A stretch of 22,359 nt of DNA, taken from a virus. The notes beneath the pieces are model-generated. The model ran no database searches and was not told where the DNA came from. It was given only the letters and a program-made list of their open reading frames with translations. A program made the position numbers and the translations under genes. Numbering within the stretch: the first letter of the stretch is position 1; each line of letters begins with the position of its first letter. Positions 5,547 through 12,166 of the stretch are shown piece by piece. The stretch is from the IMG/VR virus record IMGVR_UViG_3300023192_002385, positions 1 to 22,359 of that record; one strand, written 5' to 3'.

Positions 5547-7744
5547 ATTAGCTCATACCTCCCTTTAGGGTTCATGAATATTACTCCTTGTTTTCTTAAT
5601 GTAGATATTATTCCAACCACATCTAGCTCTGGGAATTCAAACATCAATTGTGATTCTTCTTTAGGTGTGTGTCTAATCGTCTCAGTGATCATATCTACGT
5701 GACCAATAAGTTTTGAAGGTTTACCAATTTCTTCTATAACAATACGTGGATTATATTTATTCAAAGTTTTTAACATCTCAAGATAATAATGAGTAGCTTC
5801 CTTTAAATCTGTTTCATTCACTTCTGATCGTAAATGAAGTTTAGCTATTGCACAAGCAACTCGCATAAATGAAAGCATACTTCTACTGAATAGACGTAAG
5901 TCTTCTTTTGTAAGAGTATCACTTAATTTTTTAAGAGTTTCTTTATCAATTGAAACTTGTTCTATCAATCTGAGTGCTTCAAAATAATTTTTGATTTCGT
6001 CATGTTCATAAATCTCAGTTGAATCTGTTCCTAACCAATTAGCAAGAATATCTTTAGAGGATACAGCTTCACTAAGTAAACAAATAATATCGGTTCGGTC
6101 AATAATCGGTGTATGGTTTCTACCTCTTTGTTCAATCTCTTGTTTGATTTGTTCTAAAGGATCTTCACCAATCGGTTTCTTATTATTCGCAGTCATAAAC
6201 ATAACTGTGTAAGCATCATAACTAACTGACAATCCTCCCTTTGACCAATCAATTATTTTTTCTTCTAATGGTTGAAGTAAGAATCCTACCTTTTCAAACT
6301 TATCTAATTCATCAATAAGAACTGCTCTTGTATTGTTGAGAGGAATTAATCCTGCTCTAACATATTTTTCCTTTGAATCATAAGCTGCAGTCCATCCTGC
6401 TTGACTTGTATTATCAGCTTGACCTTTGGCTAATCGATTAGCTACTAGAGTAACTAAGCGTTTAGGTATTTCTGTTTTACCAGTACCTGGAACTCCATAG
6501 AATAAAGCATTTAATATTCCTCGCTTCGCCATTGGTCTTCCTCTAACTGGAACAATCATTTCTTTTGTATTCATTGAAGCGAGAGTTATAATAGCTAAAT
6601 CTTTAATTGGCTTTAATCCTGCTAAATCTTGGAATAGTGAATTATCAATTACACTAAGAATTTCAGCAGTAGATTTTTTAGCAAGAGCTTCTGCTTTCTT
6701 AATGTCTACTCTAAATTCATCTTCTTCCTCTAAACCAATAACCATATATTTAATGTCTTGAGCATCTTTGTGTTTAACAAAAGCTGATTTTAATTTAAAT
6801 AATAAAATCTTTTGCTCATCGCTTTGAACTGAACCAGGTCGCCATAAGTCTGCGTGAACGTATGCAGTAATCTTTTCACCTGTTGAAGTATCTATATGAA
6901 TTTCATACACAGGAAGATCCACATGAGTTTCGATTTTAATATCGTTGGAACAGTAAGGACAAAACTCATGCTTATCATTTGTTAGTAATACATGCTCAGT
7001 GTTTTCAGTACATCGATAAACTTTACCAATCCTCAGCTCCTTAGTTTTACTAAATCCTGTAACCCAACCAGATATTAAAGTCAAACCGCCTTTAAAATAG
7101 TCAGCTGAGTGAGAAATTTTTTTAAGAGTTGAAGGGATATTAAAAAAAACAGGCATTATTCTTATTTTGTCAGTATGTTCATCTGGTTCAAATTTTTGTA
7201 TAAGACTTTGACATAATTTAATATATGAAGTCTCAGCATCACTTGACAGTGTGGTTTGGAGGTCATAGGGTAGGGTATCAATGTCAAATTTAAAAACATC
7301 CTTATGTATATCGATTTCAAGATTATTTGCTAATTTCTTTTGTTCAGTTAATTCTTTTTCTGCATTCTCTGAAAATGTTACTACAAAATCCATCCAAAGT
7401 TTAATAATTTCTGTTCCAGTAGGTGAAGGAATTATTTTAGTGACGGATGATCTCCCTCTTCGACCATCGAGTTCAAAAAAACCATCTTGCTTTAATTTTC
7501 TAATAGTATATTTCATTGCATCAAAGTTGAAAGTTTTATCATCTCCGCTTTGATTATACCAATAAACTAATCCTTCTTTTGCAATACCACTTTGAACTAA
7601 AACTAATTCAATCTCTTCAATAGTTTCTACTTTATTACTTAGCGCAAGGAGTAGAAATCCATAAGGTGAGATCGAGTGGTGTCGTGAAAACTTCACCACT
7701 TGATTTCTTCTGTTCTTTAAGTCTTGAATTGTATTTAGTGCCAT
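5543..7744 (-). CDS. MCM-like replicative helicase with N-terminal winged helix
   Basis: This 733-residue protein should unwind DNA at the viral fork. Residues about 25-120 look like an added winged-helix domain (GFLLLALSNKVETIEEI; KLKQDGFFELDGRRGRSSV). An MCM N-terminal OB/zinc domain follows (about 195-300), with the hallmark YFKGGLTLISGWVTGFSK and zinc ligands C245, C262 and C265; the fourth is probably His251. The AAA+ core has Walker A GVPGTGKT (417-424), the MCM signature AGWTAA (449-454), Walker B VLIDELDK (475-482), sensor TANN (518-521) and the arginine finger in DRTD (R550). A winged helix ends the protein. The start is the ATG at 7744, overlapping the preceding gene by 10 bases; an in-frame TTG at 7810 is less likely. 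It is more divergent than host MCM, for example IDELDK in place of IDEFDK. Confidence 0.92.
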   Translation of the reverse strand: MALNTIQDLKNRRNQVVKFSRHHSISPYGFLLLALSNKVETIEEIELVLVQSGIAKEGLVYWYNQSGDDKTFNFDAMKYTIRKLKQDGFFELDGRRGRSSVTKIIPSPTGTEIIKLWMDFVVTFSENAEKELTEQKKLANNLEIDIHKDVFKFDIDTLPYDLQTTLSSDAETSYIKLCQSLIQKFEPDEHTDKIRIMPVFFNIPSTLKKISHSADYFKGGLTLISGWVTGFSKTKELRIGKVYRCTENTEHVLLTNDKHEFCPYCSNDIKIETHVDLPVYEIHIDTSTGEKITAYVHADLWRPGSVQSDEQKILLFKLKSAFVKHKDAQDIKYMVIGLEEEDEFRVDIKKAEALAKKSTAEILSVIDNSLFQDLAGLKPIKDLAIITLASMNTKEMIVPVRGRPMAKRGILNALFYGVPGTGKTEIPKRLVTLVANRLAKGQADNTSQAGWTAAYDSKEKYVRAGLIPLNNTRAVLIDELDKFEKVGFLLQPLEEKIIDWSKGGLSVSYDAYTVMFMTANNKKPIGEDPLEQIKQEIEQRGRNHTPIIDRTDIICLLSEAVSSKDILANWLGTDSTEIYEHDEIKNYFEALRLIEQVSIDKETLKKLSDTLTKEDLRLFSRSMLSFMRVACAIAKLHLRSEVNETDLKEATHYYLEMLKTLNKYNPRIVIEEIGKPSKLIGHVDMITETIRHTPKEESQLMFEFPELDVVGIISTLRKQGVIFMNPKGRYELI

Positions 7745-8205
7745 TTCTTTTTCGTGTCCGTTTGTCCAACTTGCTCTTCGTGTCGTGGTTTTGTATGGAC
7801 ACCTTGACAAAGTGTCTTAGCATCCAATTGGGAAACCACTCCCATAGTTATAGCTCCTTTTAAATGCCGTCTGGCTGTTCTATCACTGCATCTTGTTTGT
7901 CGGGTGTAGGATATAATAAAATCTTTCTTTAAAATACTTTCCCCAATAATTCGTTGAATCAACTCAATTCTATTTAGAGTTTGTACAACAACATCAGTCG
8001 AAGGCATTATCTTAAAGAACTTTGTTATCGTTCCACTTTCGATTTCAACCAACAAATCTCGTTTAAAGTTGTATAATAGTTTGTCATATAAGTTATCCGA
8101 AATCTTTAACTTAAATGGATGTAAGATATCATTATTATCGATAGTCATAATAATGACTTGTGCTGTCGTTGTCATCAATCTTCTCATTCTAATTACTGCT
8201 TTCAT
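7735..8205 (-). CDS. HTH-containing protein between primase and helicase
   Basis: From the ATG at 8205 this is a 156-residue protein. The N-terminal half is mixed alpha/beta (QVIIMTIDNNDILHPFKLKI). The C-terminal half carries a likely helix-turn-helix at about 97-124 (FIISYTRQTRCSDRTARRHL), followed by a basic tail. A DNA-binding role in replication initiation or in regulating the operon is plausible. It has no catalytic motif and no recognised family. The start is set by GGTGA five bases before the ATG. A longer GTG-started version (8283) would reach far into the primase gene and is rejected. It overlaps the primase by 17 bases and the helicase by 10. Confidence 0.75.
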   Translation of the reverse strand: MKAVIRMRRLMTTTAQVIIMTIDNNDILHPFKLKISDNLYDKLLYNFKRDLLVEIESGTITKFFKIMPSTDVVVQTLNRIELIQRIIGESILKKDFIISYTRQTRCSDRTARRHLKGAITMGVVSQLDAKTLCQGVHTKPRHEEQVGQTDTKKKWH

Positions 8206-8722
8206 TTTTTTCACCAATTTTGAATTTAATCTTACCTGTTTTCCAGTGAGGTGCATACTCAATGTTAATTGTTGTTCTTTCACTAGCTTTTTGTAAGTCT
8301 GCGTTAAATATCTTTAAGTATTGTCTTCGATATTCTGTTCGCTCTTCGATGTTCATTTGAAACATCTTATTCTCATATACATGAACATGAATTCCTCTGC
8401 TTCCAGTGTCGAAGACATGAACATCTTTAAATGTCTTTTTAAGTAAGTTGATTATATCTGTGAGTTTTTCTTTATAGGTTTCTGGTGTCATTTTGTTAGG
8501 TGGGTCAAAGTCAAATACTATTTCATTTTTTAATATGGTTCTAGCATTTACTGTTTTAAGAAAAGGATCTCTTCTAAATCCAACCTTTCGGTAGTTGTGT
8601 CGTTTAGAAAAGAATCCTCCTTTCTTTTGTACCTGCAACTCAAAATCTGTGAGTTGTTTTCCTTTGTCGTAGTAAAGCTTATCTAAGTAAGCTACCTTAA
8701 TCTCCGTCGTCGTTAGTTTCAT
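8189..8722 (-). CDS. minimal archaeo-eukaryotic primase (PriS-like catalytic core)
   Basis: This 177-residue protein carries the active-site motifs of the archaeo-eukaryotic primase family. These are the metal-binding pair D71/D73 in IVFDFDPPN, the nucleotide-binding motif GSRGIHVHVYE (107-117, with H112 and H114), and a late strand INIEYAPHWKTGKIKF (152-167) holding the third acidic position (probably E154) and the basic substrate segment. It should make primers for the MCM helicase fork. It is about half the length of cellular PriS, with no zinc knuckle and no large-subunit gene nearby. Its ATG at 8722 lies inside a 26-codon gene, suggesting coupled translation. Confidence 0.88.
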   Translation of the reverse strand: MKLTTTEIKVAYLDKLYYDKGKQLTDFELQVQKKGGFFSKRHNYRKVGFRRDPFLKTVNARTILKNEIVFDFDPPNKMTPETYKEKLTDIINLLKKTFKDVHVFDTGSRGIHVHVYENKMFQMNIEERTEYRRQYLKIFNADLQKASERTTINIEYAPHWKTGKIKFKIGEKNESSN

Positions 8723-8777
8723 TTTCTAATTCCTTTTCTTTCTCTTCTTTGTAGTAATCCAATCTAGTATCCATCAT
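8697..8777 (-). CDS. 26-residue acidic micro-protein before the primase
   Basis: The ATG follows directly on the TGA of the upstream gene and is preceded by a near-perfect Shine-Dalgarno site (GGAGGTGA). The peptide, MMDTRLDYYKEEKEKELENE followed by TNDDGD, is one highly charged helix with an acidic tail. Its stop lies 24 bases inside the primase gene, so it may mainly couple primase translation to the upstream genes. No family is recognised. Confidence 0.55.
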   Translation of the reverse strand: MMDTRLDYYKEEKEKELENETNDDGD

Positions 8778-8927
8778 TCACCTCCTCTTGACTGTTTCTC
8801 TAATTGCTTCTATTTTCCAATGTCCATAATAAGCAACTCCCCATTGATCCACAAACTCTTCTGTGAGTTTAAGATATAAATCTTCAGGTAGTTGTTCAAT
8901 ATCTAATCTTACTAATTTCTTAACCAT
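8778..8927 (-). CDS. 49-residue protein, unknown function
   Basis: Starting at the ATG at 8927 the product begins MVKKLVRLDIEQLPEDLYLK and has two amphipathic helices around a WGVAYYGHW segment. GGAGG precedes this ATG by nine bases; the upstream in-frame start at 8963 lacks such a site. It overlaps the preceding gene by eight bases and abuts the 26-residue gene. No family is recognised. Confidence 0.6.
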   Translation of the reverse strand: MVKKLVRLDIEQLPEDLYLKLTEEFVDQWGVAYYGHWKIEAIRETVKRR

Positions 8928-9090
8928 TTTCCATTTCCTCCTTGATCCTGTATGCTTTATCAAAGACTTGCTTTAAATTTTCTAACAAATCTACTGTATC
9001 ATTTAACTTTAAGTTATCCATATAATAATTAGCCAATGCATTATCAATTTCTTTTTTATAAGTACAGATATCATCTAAACTTATAGGCAT
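8920..9090 (-). CDS. 56-residue helical protein, unknown function
   Basis: The frame begins MPISLDDICTYKKEIDNALA and is mostly acidic helix. GAGGT lies nine bases before its ATG. It overlaps the next gene (start 8927) by eight bases. It lies in the series of eight very small genes preceding the primase. No family is recognised. Confidence 0.6.
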   Translation of the reverse strand: MPISLDDICTYKKEIDNALANYYMDNLKLNDTVDLLENLKQVFDKAYRIKEEMENG

Positions 9091-9108
9091 TATACTTTAA
9101 CCTCGTGT

Positions 9109-9261
9109 TCAATTATCATTCTTTAACCATTGCTCCTTTTCTAAAATCAGTAATTCAGAGATTAAATTATCTATCTCTTTCTGAATATCCTTTCGAATTT
9201 CAGAGCAAGAGTTTCTAGATCGTTCTAAAAGGAGTGCGTTTAGTTCCTTTAATATTGTCAT
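9109..9261 (-). CDS. 50-residue coiled-coil-like protein
   Basis: The product begins MTILKELNALLLERSRNSCS and is predicted as one or two long helices rich in Leu, Ile, Glu and Lys, a possible dimerising coiled coil. GGAGGATAGTGA precedes the ATG, a strong ribosome-binding site. It overlaps the upstream gene by four bases (ATGA). A 9-codon frame (9090-9119) bridges its end to the next gene. No family is recognised. Confidence 0.6.
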   Translation of the reverse strand: MTILKELNALLLERSRNSCSEIRKDIQKEIDNLISELLILEKEQWLKNDN

Positions 9262-9371
9262 TCACTATCCTCCTGTATGATTCCTGTGAATTTCTTACCT
9301 GAAACTAATTCTAATTCGATGGAGAGTTCTGAATCTCCAATTAAACTAATATCTACATCTCTAATCCTCAT
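9258..9371 (-). CDS. 37-residue beta-rich protein, unknown function
   Basis: This short frame, starting MRIRDVDISLIGDSELSIEL, is predicted as three or four beta strands. It is joined to both neighbours by 4-base ATGA overlaps, the main reason for accepting so short a gene. GGAGAAG lies upstream of the ATG. No family is recognised. Confidence 0.5.
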   Translation of the reverse strand: MRIRDVDISLIGDSELSIELELVSGKKFTGIIQEDSE

Positions 9372-9526
9372 AAGTTCTTCTCCACGAACTTTAAAAATTC
9401 AATTTGAAAATCTTCATCTTGTTCTGCATTGGAAAAATCTTCATTAGTGTGCAAACTATCATTACAATTTTCATACAACCAACTTTGAAATAAAACATTA
9501 ACCTGTTCCTTTAAAGTTAGTTTCAT
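9368..9526 (-). CDS. 52-residue acidic protein, unknown function
   Basis: The frame begins MKLTLKEQVNVLFQSWLYEN and continues with an acidic middle and a final helix. GAGGT precedes the ATG by seven bases, and both ends show ATGA overlaps with neighbours. No family or domain is recognised. Confidence 0.55.
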   Translation of the reverse strand: MKLTLKEQVNVLFQSWLYENCNDSLHTNEDFSNAEQDEDFQIEFLKFVEKNL

Positions 9527-9714
9527 ACTGTTACCTCATTAAACAAACTTTTAGGGATTTCATCTTTTTCATATGTTCCTAAATATATATATTTTTCATA
9601 TACTAATTCTGAACAGAAATCACATTTCATTTCTATATAAGAATAAGTTTGTGATTTGGTGCACTCGTGAGCTTCGTTTCCTGTGTTCTCATAACTATCG
9701 TGTTCGCATTTCAT
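9523..9714 (-). CDS. 63-residue putative zinc-binding protein
   Basis: The product has four cysteines and two histidines near the N-terminus: C3, H5, H16, C18 and a CDFC pair (31-34). This arrangement could coordinate one zinc ion, followed by a short alpha/beta tail. It is one of several small zinc-finger-like proteins in the early region, suggesting nucleic-acid or protein binding. Both junctions are 4-base overlaps. Confidence 0.65.
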   Translation of the reverse strand: MKCEHDSYENTGNEAHECTKSQTYSYIEMKCDFCSELVYEKYIYLGTYEKDEIPKSLFNEVTV

Positions 9715-9854
9715 TTCTTCCCTCTGTTGTTGAAAAGCTCCCTTAATTGTTTGAAATGTGCTCTGAGATTTTTCTTTTGAAATATACCTCCGACAGCTTT
9801 TAATCTACCTTCGTCATCAAGACAAACTGAGAACTTCTCTGTGATCTTAGCCAT
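9711..9854 (-). CDS. 47-residue basic protein, unknown function
   Basis: The frame begins MAKITEKFSVCLDDEGRLKA and ends in a strongly basic helix (KKNLRAHFKQLRELFNNRGK). A small beta hairpin plus basic helix could bind nucleic acid; no family is recognised. Its ATG overlaps the stop of the upstream gene by one base (TAATG) and its stop overlaps the next ATG by four bases including the shared codon. Confidence 0.55.
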   Translation of the reverse strand: MAKITEKFSVCLDDEGRLKAVGGIFQKKNLRAHFKQLRELFNNRGKK

Positions 9855-10024
9855 TATGCTTCGAACCTCGTTCTTAATTCTTCATTTAGCTTTGCAATCT
9901 TTTCTAGTGCTCTGTCAGTGTCATCATCATAAACTTTAATTGTCCATGTGTTTCCTCTTGTTGTTTTGCTAAATTCGATACTATTTCGAAATGTAGCATC
10001 AGTATGCGATATATCCTTCACCAT
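9854..10024 (-). CDS. 56-residue first gene of the replication operon, unknown function
   Basis: From the ATG at 10024 the protein begins MVKDISHTDATFRNSIEFSK, with beta strands followed by a charged helix (DRALEKIAKLNEELRTRF). The start at 10024 is chosen because a TATA box (TATATAA, 10053-10047) lies exactly 22 bases upstream, as at other leaderless genes; the longer frame begins with TTG at 10066, inside the promoter. It is probably the first gene of the long - strand early transcript. Confidence 0.65.
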   Translation of the reverse strand: MVKDISHTDATFRNSIEFSKTTRGNTWTIKVYDDDTDRALEKIAKLNEELRTRFEA

Positions 10025-10046
10025 ACACTTTAAATACAAATTTCTA

Positions 10047-10053
10047 TTATATA
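10047..10053 (-). promoter_or_regulatory. TATA box of the early replication operon
   Basis: TATATAA on the - strand lies 22 bases before the ATG at 10024 and overlaps the last codons of the gene at 10047-10238. It implies a leaderless transcript for the gene run that leads into primase, helicase and methyltransferases. Confidence 0.55.
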
Positions 10054-10238
10054 CTTTTCCATACAAAACAGGAAGGTTTTGTCATTACTGAATAGTAGTA
10101 ACAAAATTTCCCATTTAAATGAAATTTTCTTGTTCTTCTTTTATTAGTTCTAATTCTATTTCTTTTAAAATTGTTAATAGTTCCAAGAGCATTAAATTTT
10201 GATCCATTAAGTTTTTTAGTAAAGACTATGTTTTTCAT
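10047..10238 (-). CDS. 63-residue strongly basic protein
   Basis: The frame begins MKNIVFTKKLNGSKFNALGT and is rich in Lys, Arg and Asn, with a cluster RNRIRTNKRRTRKFH; such charge suggests nucleic-acid binding. Its ATG follows a TATA-like TTTTAAA (10266-10260) by 21 bases, so it is probably leaderless. It stands alone between the terminator of the upstream cassette and the promoter of the replication operon. No family is recognised. Confidence 0.5.
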   Translation of the reverse strand: MKNIVFTKKLNGSKFNALGTINNFKRNRIRTNKRRTRKFHLNGKFCYYYSVMTKPSCFVWKSI

Positions 10239-10259
10239 AATCTAAAAAAGAATTTTATG

Positions 10260-10266
10260 TTTAAAA
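10260..10266 (-). promoter_or_regulatory. TATA-like box for the basic 63-residue gene
   Basis: TTTTAAA on the - strand lies 21 bases before the ATG at 10238 and downstream of the terminator at 10327-10360. Confidence 0.4.
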
Positions 10267-10326
10267 GAGAGTGTTCAATTAATCTGTGTTATTACTTGTT
10301 ACTAATGAAAGGTAACAAAAATTTAT

Positions 10327-10360
10327 AAAAAAAAAAGAATAACTCATTTAAGAGTTATTC
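10327..10360 (-). terminator. strong hairpin terminator of the small-gene cassette
   Basis: On the - strand GAATAACTC (10360-10352) and GAGTTATTC (10345-10337) form a perfect 9-base stem with a 6-base loop, followed by ten T residues (10336-10327). The stem begins inside the last codons of the gene at 10355 and contains its TAA stop. Confidence 0.85.
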
Positions 10361-10762
10361 AAGCATTTCTTTCCAGACTTTTTTAAAATCTGAATCTTCT
10401 TTGCATTCTAAGGTGATTATATACCCATCTTTTATGATGTTCTTTCCTTCTTTCGTTTGGGTGGGGTGTTTCGTTGTTTGATAGGTTAGTGAATAGTTAA
10501 ACTCTTGCTCATCGTTAAGCGTAGTTATGCTTAAATCCCCTGCGCAGTCTTTAAACTTAGCAATTAATTGAGCTATAAAACACCCTATTCCGTTAAAAAC
10601 TATTTTTCTTTCCTCAAAAATATATCCATTAGTCCATTTTTTAGAACCAATATAATTTTTAAGCAATAATCCCCAAGCGTCAGTTTGTCCATCGTATTGT
10701 TTGTAAAGTGTAGCTAACTGAGTTTCATTTTCGTAAAATGTTGTCGTGCTTCGAGTTCCCAT
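10355..10762 (-). CDS. conserved MGTRS-type protein of unknown function
   Basis: This 135-residue protein begins MGTRSTTTFYENETQLATLY, followed by KQYDGQTDAWGLLL, NGIGCFIAQLIAKF and a beta-rich end. The MGTRSxT opening, the QYDG motif and the NGxGC segment characterise a widespread prokaryotic and phage family that, to my knowledge, has no assigned function; that recognition is from memory. The protein is probably cytosolic. AAGGTGA precedes its ATG, which overlaps the upstream stop by one base. It is the last gene of the cassette and its stop lies inside the terminator stem. Confidence 0.8.
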   Translation of the reverse strand: MGTRSTTTFYENETQLATLYKQYDGQTDAWGLLLKNYIGSKKWTNGYIFEERKIVFNGIGCFIAQLIAKFKDCAGDLSITTLNDEQEFNYSLTYQTTKHPTQTKEGKNIIKDGYIITLECKEDSDFKKVWKEMLE

Positions 10763-10914
10763 TATAATTTCACCTTGCTGTATTTCTTTCTAAAATCGTA
10801 AAGACTTTTATTATTAAAGTCTGCAACAATCTTAATTGCTTTTGTATTACCTTTTAAGGCCATCGCTACCATCGATTTATACCAATAAAACCAACTGCTT
10901 TCTGTATTTGTCAT
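10762..10914 (-). CDS. 50-residue protein, unknown function
   Basis: The frame begins MTNTESSWFYWYKSMVAMAL and ends in a basic region. An aromatic N-terminal helix leads into NTKAIKIVADFNNKS. It is not hydrophobic enough to be a clear membrane segment. It overlaps its upstream neighbour by four bases (ATGA) and the downstream gene by one. No family is recognised. Confidence 0.55.
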   Translation of the reverse strand: MTNTESSWFYWYKSMVAMALKGNTKAIKIVADFNNKSLYDFRKKYSKVKL

Positions 10915-11039
10915 TTTAAGTTTTTCTCCATAATATAAGCTTTAATTAATTCTCTAATTAAAGGGCTAACTGTGATATGATTTCGTTTTAATATGCTCAT
11001 ATCTTCGTTATTTAGTATTACTCCTGTTATTTTATTCAT
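10911..11039 (-). CDS. 42-residue small helical protein (ribbon-helix-helix-like?)
   Basis: The product begins MNKITGVILNNEDMSILKRN and continues HITVSPLIRELIKAYIMEKN. A strand followed by two helices with a VSPLIRELIKAYI segment recalls the end of ribbon-helix-helix DNA-binding proteins, but it is too short to be sure. GGAGGT lies upstream of its ATG inside the preceding gene, which it overlaps by eight bases; its stop overlaps the next ATG by four. Confidence 0.55.
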   Translation of the reverse strand: MNKITGVILNNEDMSILKRNHITVSPLIRELIKAYIMEKNLK

Positions 11040-11328
11040 TATTAACCACCTCCATTTTTTTATCGTTGTTAAAATGATTATATTTAAGAGCTAAATAACC
11101 CTCCATATAAGCGAAAAGTTCTAATCTTGTATTAAATATCTTTTGTTCGATTATACAATAAGGGTATTTCTTTTCAAATATTGAAATGGAATAATTCCCT
11201 CTTATGTCTTGCTTTCCAAATTGGATTAATCCAATACACTCTTTAAAACTTGATGCAAAATGATTTATGAGGTGTTTTTCTCTTATTGAGTCTTTTCCGT
11301 GTCTCATATTGACTAATTCTGTTTTCAT
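11032..11328 (-). CDS. 98-residue alpha/beta protein, unknown function
   Basis: The product begins MKTELVNMRHGKDSIREKHL and has a central three-strand stretch (ECIGLIQFGKQDIRGNYSIS; YPYCIIEQKIFN) followed by a helix (LELFAYMEGYLALKY). No motif is recognised. Its ATG overlaps the preceding stop by four bases. The final codons EVVNNE carry the ribosome-binding site (GGAGGT) of the next gene. Confidence 0.65.
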   Translation of the reverse strand: MKTELVNMRHGKDSIREKHLINHFASSFKECIGLIQFGKQDIRGNYSISIFEKKYPYCIIEQKIFNTRLELFAYMEGYLALKYNHFNNDKKMEVVNNE

Positions 11329-11459
11329 TTTGAAACCTCATAAGATTTTAGCAAACTTTCTTTTTCATTTTCAAAATCTTCATAGTTCATCGCTCCATTA
11401 TTTCCAATCCACTCCTCGACCTTCAGGAGCATATCTTCATAATAATTCTTATTTATCAT
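11325..11459 (-). CDS. 44-residue acidic helical protein
   Basis: The frame begins MINKNYYEDMLLKVEEWIGN and is two acidic helices. Its coding status rests mainly on ATGA overlaps at both ends and a G-rich ribosome-binding stretch upstream. No family is recognised. Confidence 0.5.
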   Translation of the reverse strand: MINKNYYEDMLLKVEEWIGNNGAMNYEDFENEKESLLKSYEVSK

Positions 11460-11632
11460 CTTTTAACCCCCCATTTATCAACAAATTTGGAGTAGTTCTT
11501 ATGTATTTCTTTTATTTGTTCTGAAGTTAATCCAGATAACGACATAACTCCTTTAATATCAAACATATTGACGGATCCGCTCAGTTGTATTTCTTCATAT
11601 TTTCTAAAGTCTTCTTTTGTTATTGTTTTCAT
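11456..11632 (-). CDS. 58-residue small phage-type protein
   Basis: The product begins MKTITKEDFRKYEEIQLSGS and contains VNMFDIKGVMSLSGLTSEQI then KEIHKNY. The pattern SGxxNMFD...LSGL...I..I..NY resembles a small protein of unknown role that recurs in many phage genomes; this is from memory. Overlaps of four bases occur at both ends. Confidence 0.65.
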   Translation of the reverse strand: MKTITKEDFRKYEEIQLSGSVNMFDIKGVMSLSGLTSEQIKEIHKNYSKFVDKWGVKR

Positions 11633-11946
11633 TTTAATTCACACTCAGATCCAAAATAGCAATCCTCACAAACCTTGACTTCTTCTTTATTTTTCGTAAA
11701 GACTTCTAATTTGCTGGTTTCTTTACAATAATGACATTGTGTCGCTTGAGTTTGTTCTGCTTCATGAACTTTTGCAATTAATTTATCGATATGTGTTCTA
11801 ATATCCTTAAAGAATATTTTTTCTTCTTTTGCTTCTGCTTTTCTTATTTCTGTTTCTTTTTTATTGGCTTTAATTCTATTAATTATAAACTCAGAAATCA
11901 AGCAATTAACTCGCATTAATTCTATCTTTTCTTCTTTAGTATTCAT
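11629..11946 (-). CDS. 105-residue helical protein with C-terminal zinc knuckle
   Basis: Residues 1-65 are long charged helices (coiled-coil-like, with KANKKETEIRKAEAKEEKIF). The C-terminus holds CHYC (about 71-74) and CEDC (about 93-96), a four-cysteine zinc site resembling a treble-clef or HNH-type knuckle, but no catalytic histidines are seen. It is likely a nucleic-acid or protein adaptor. It begins with the GAGGTTAAAAAATGA initiation module shared by its neighbours. Confidence 0.65.
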   Translation of the reverse strand: MNTKEEKIELMRVNCLISEFIINRIKANKKETEIRKAEAKEEKIFFKDIRTHIDKLIAKVHEAEQTQATQCHYCKETSKLEVFTKNKEEVKVCEDCYFGSECELK

Positions 11947-12044
11947 TTTTTAACCTCTTCTTTTGAAATCATAGAATCCAATAAATCAATACCCTTTTCT
12001 ATTTTTTTCAATATTTCAATTTCTCTTATTTCGTTTGTTTTCAT
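11943..12044 (-). CDS. 33-residue micro-protein ending EEVKK
   Basis: The frame begins MKTNEIREIEILKKIEKGID and ends SKEEVKK. It is a single amphipathic helix. ATGA overlaps join it on both sides, and its last codons GAG GTT AAA AAA TGA double as the ribosome-binding site and start of the next gene. Confidence 0.45.
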   Translation of the reverse strand: MKTNEIREIEILKKIEKGIDLLDSMISKEEVKK

Positions 12045-12166
12045 TTTTTAACCTCTTTAAATTCTGCTTCGGCTACGCCTTGAGCGTCAGATGTTGTTAA
12101 TCCTTCTTTTTCGAGTTCTAAAACTCTTTTATGATATTGACTGCCGTAAGCTCGGTTTAAACTCAT
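12041..12166 (-). CDS. 41-residue protein ending KEVKK
   Basis: The product begins MSLNRAYGSQYHKRVLELEK and is helical with a mixed-charge tail. Like two neighbours it ends in EVKK, because those codons (GAGGTTAAAAAATGA) form the next gene's initiation site. No family is recognised. Confidence 0.5.
   Translation of the reverse strand: MSLNRAYGSQYHKRVLELEKEGLTTSDAQGVAEAEFKEVKK

Noticed and set aside
7745-7810. TTG-initiated 22-residue extension of the MCM gene
   Set aside because: It overlaps the preceding gene by 76 bases, begins with TTG and is not MCM-like; the ATG at 7744 fits the short-overlap pattern.
8206-8283. GTG-initiated extension of the HTH gene into the primase
   Set aside because: The ATG at 8205 has GGTGA at ideal spacing; the extension lies in the conserved end of the primase.
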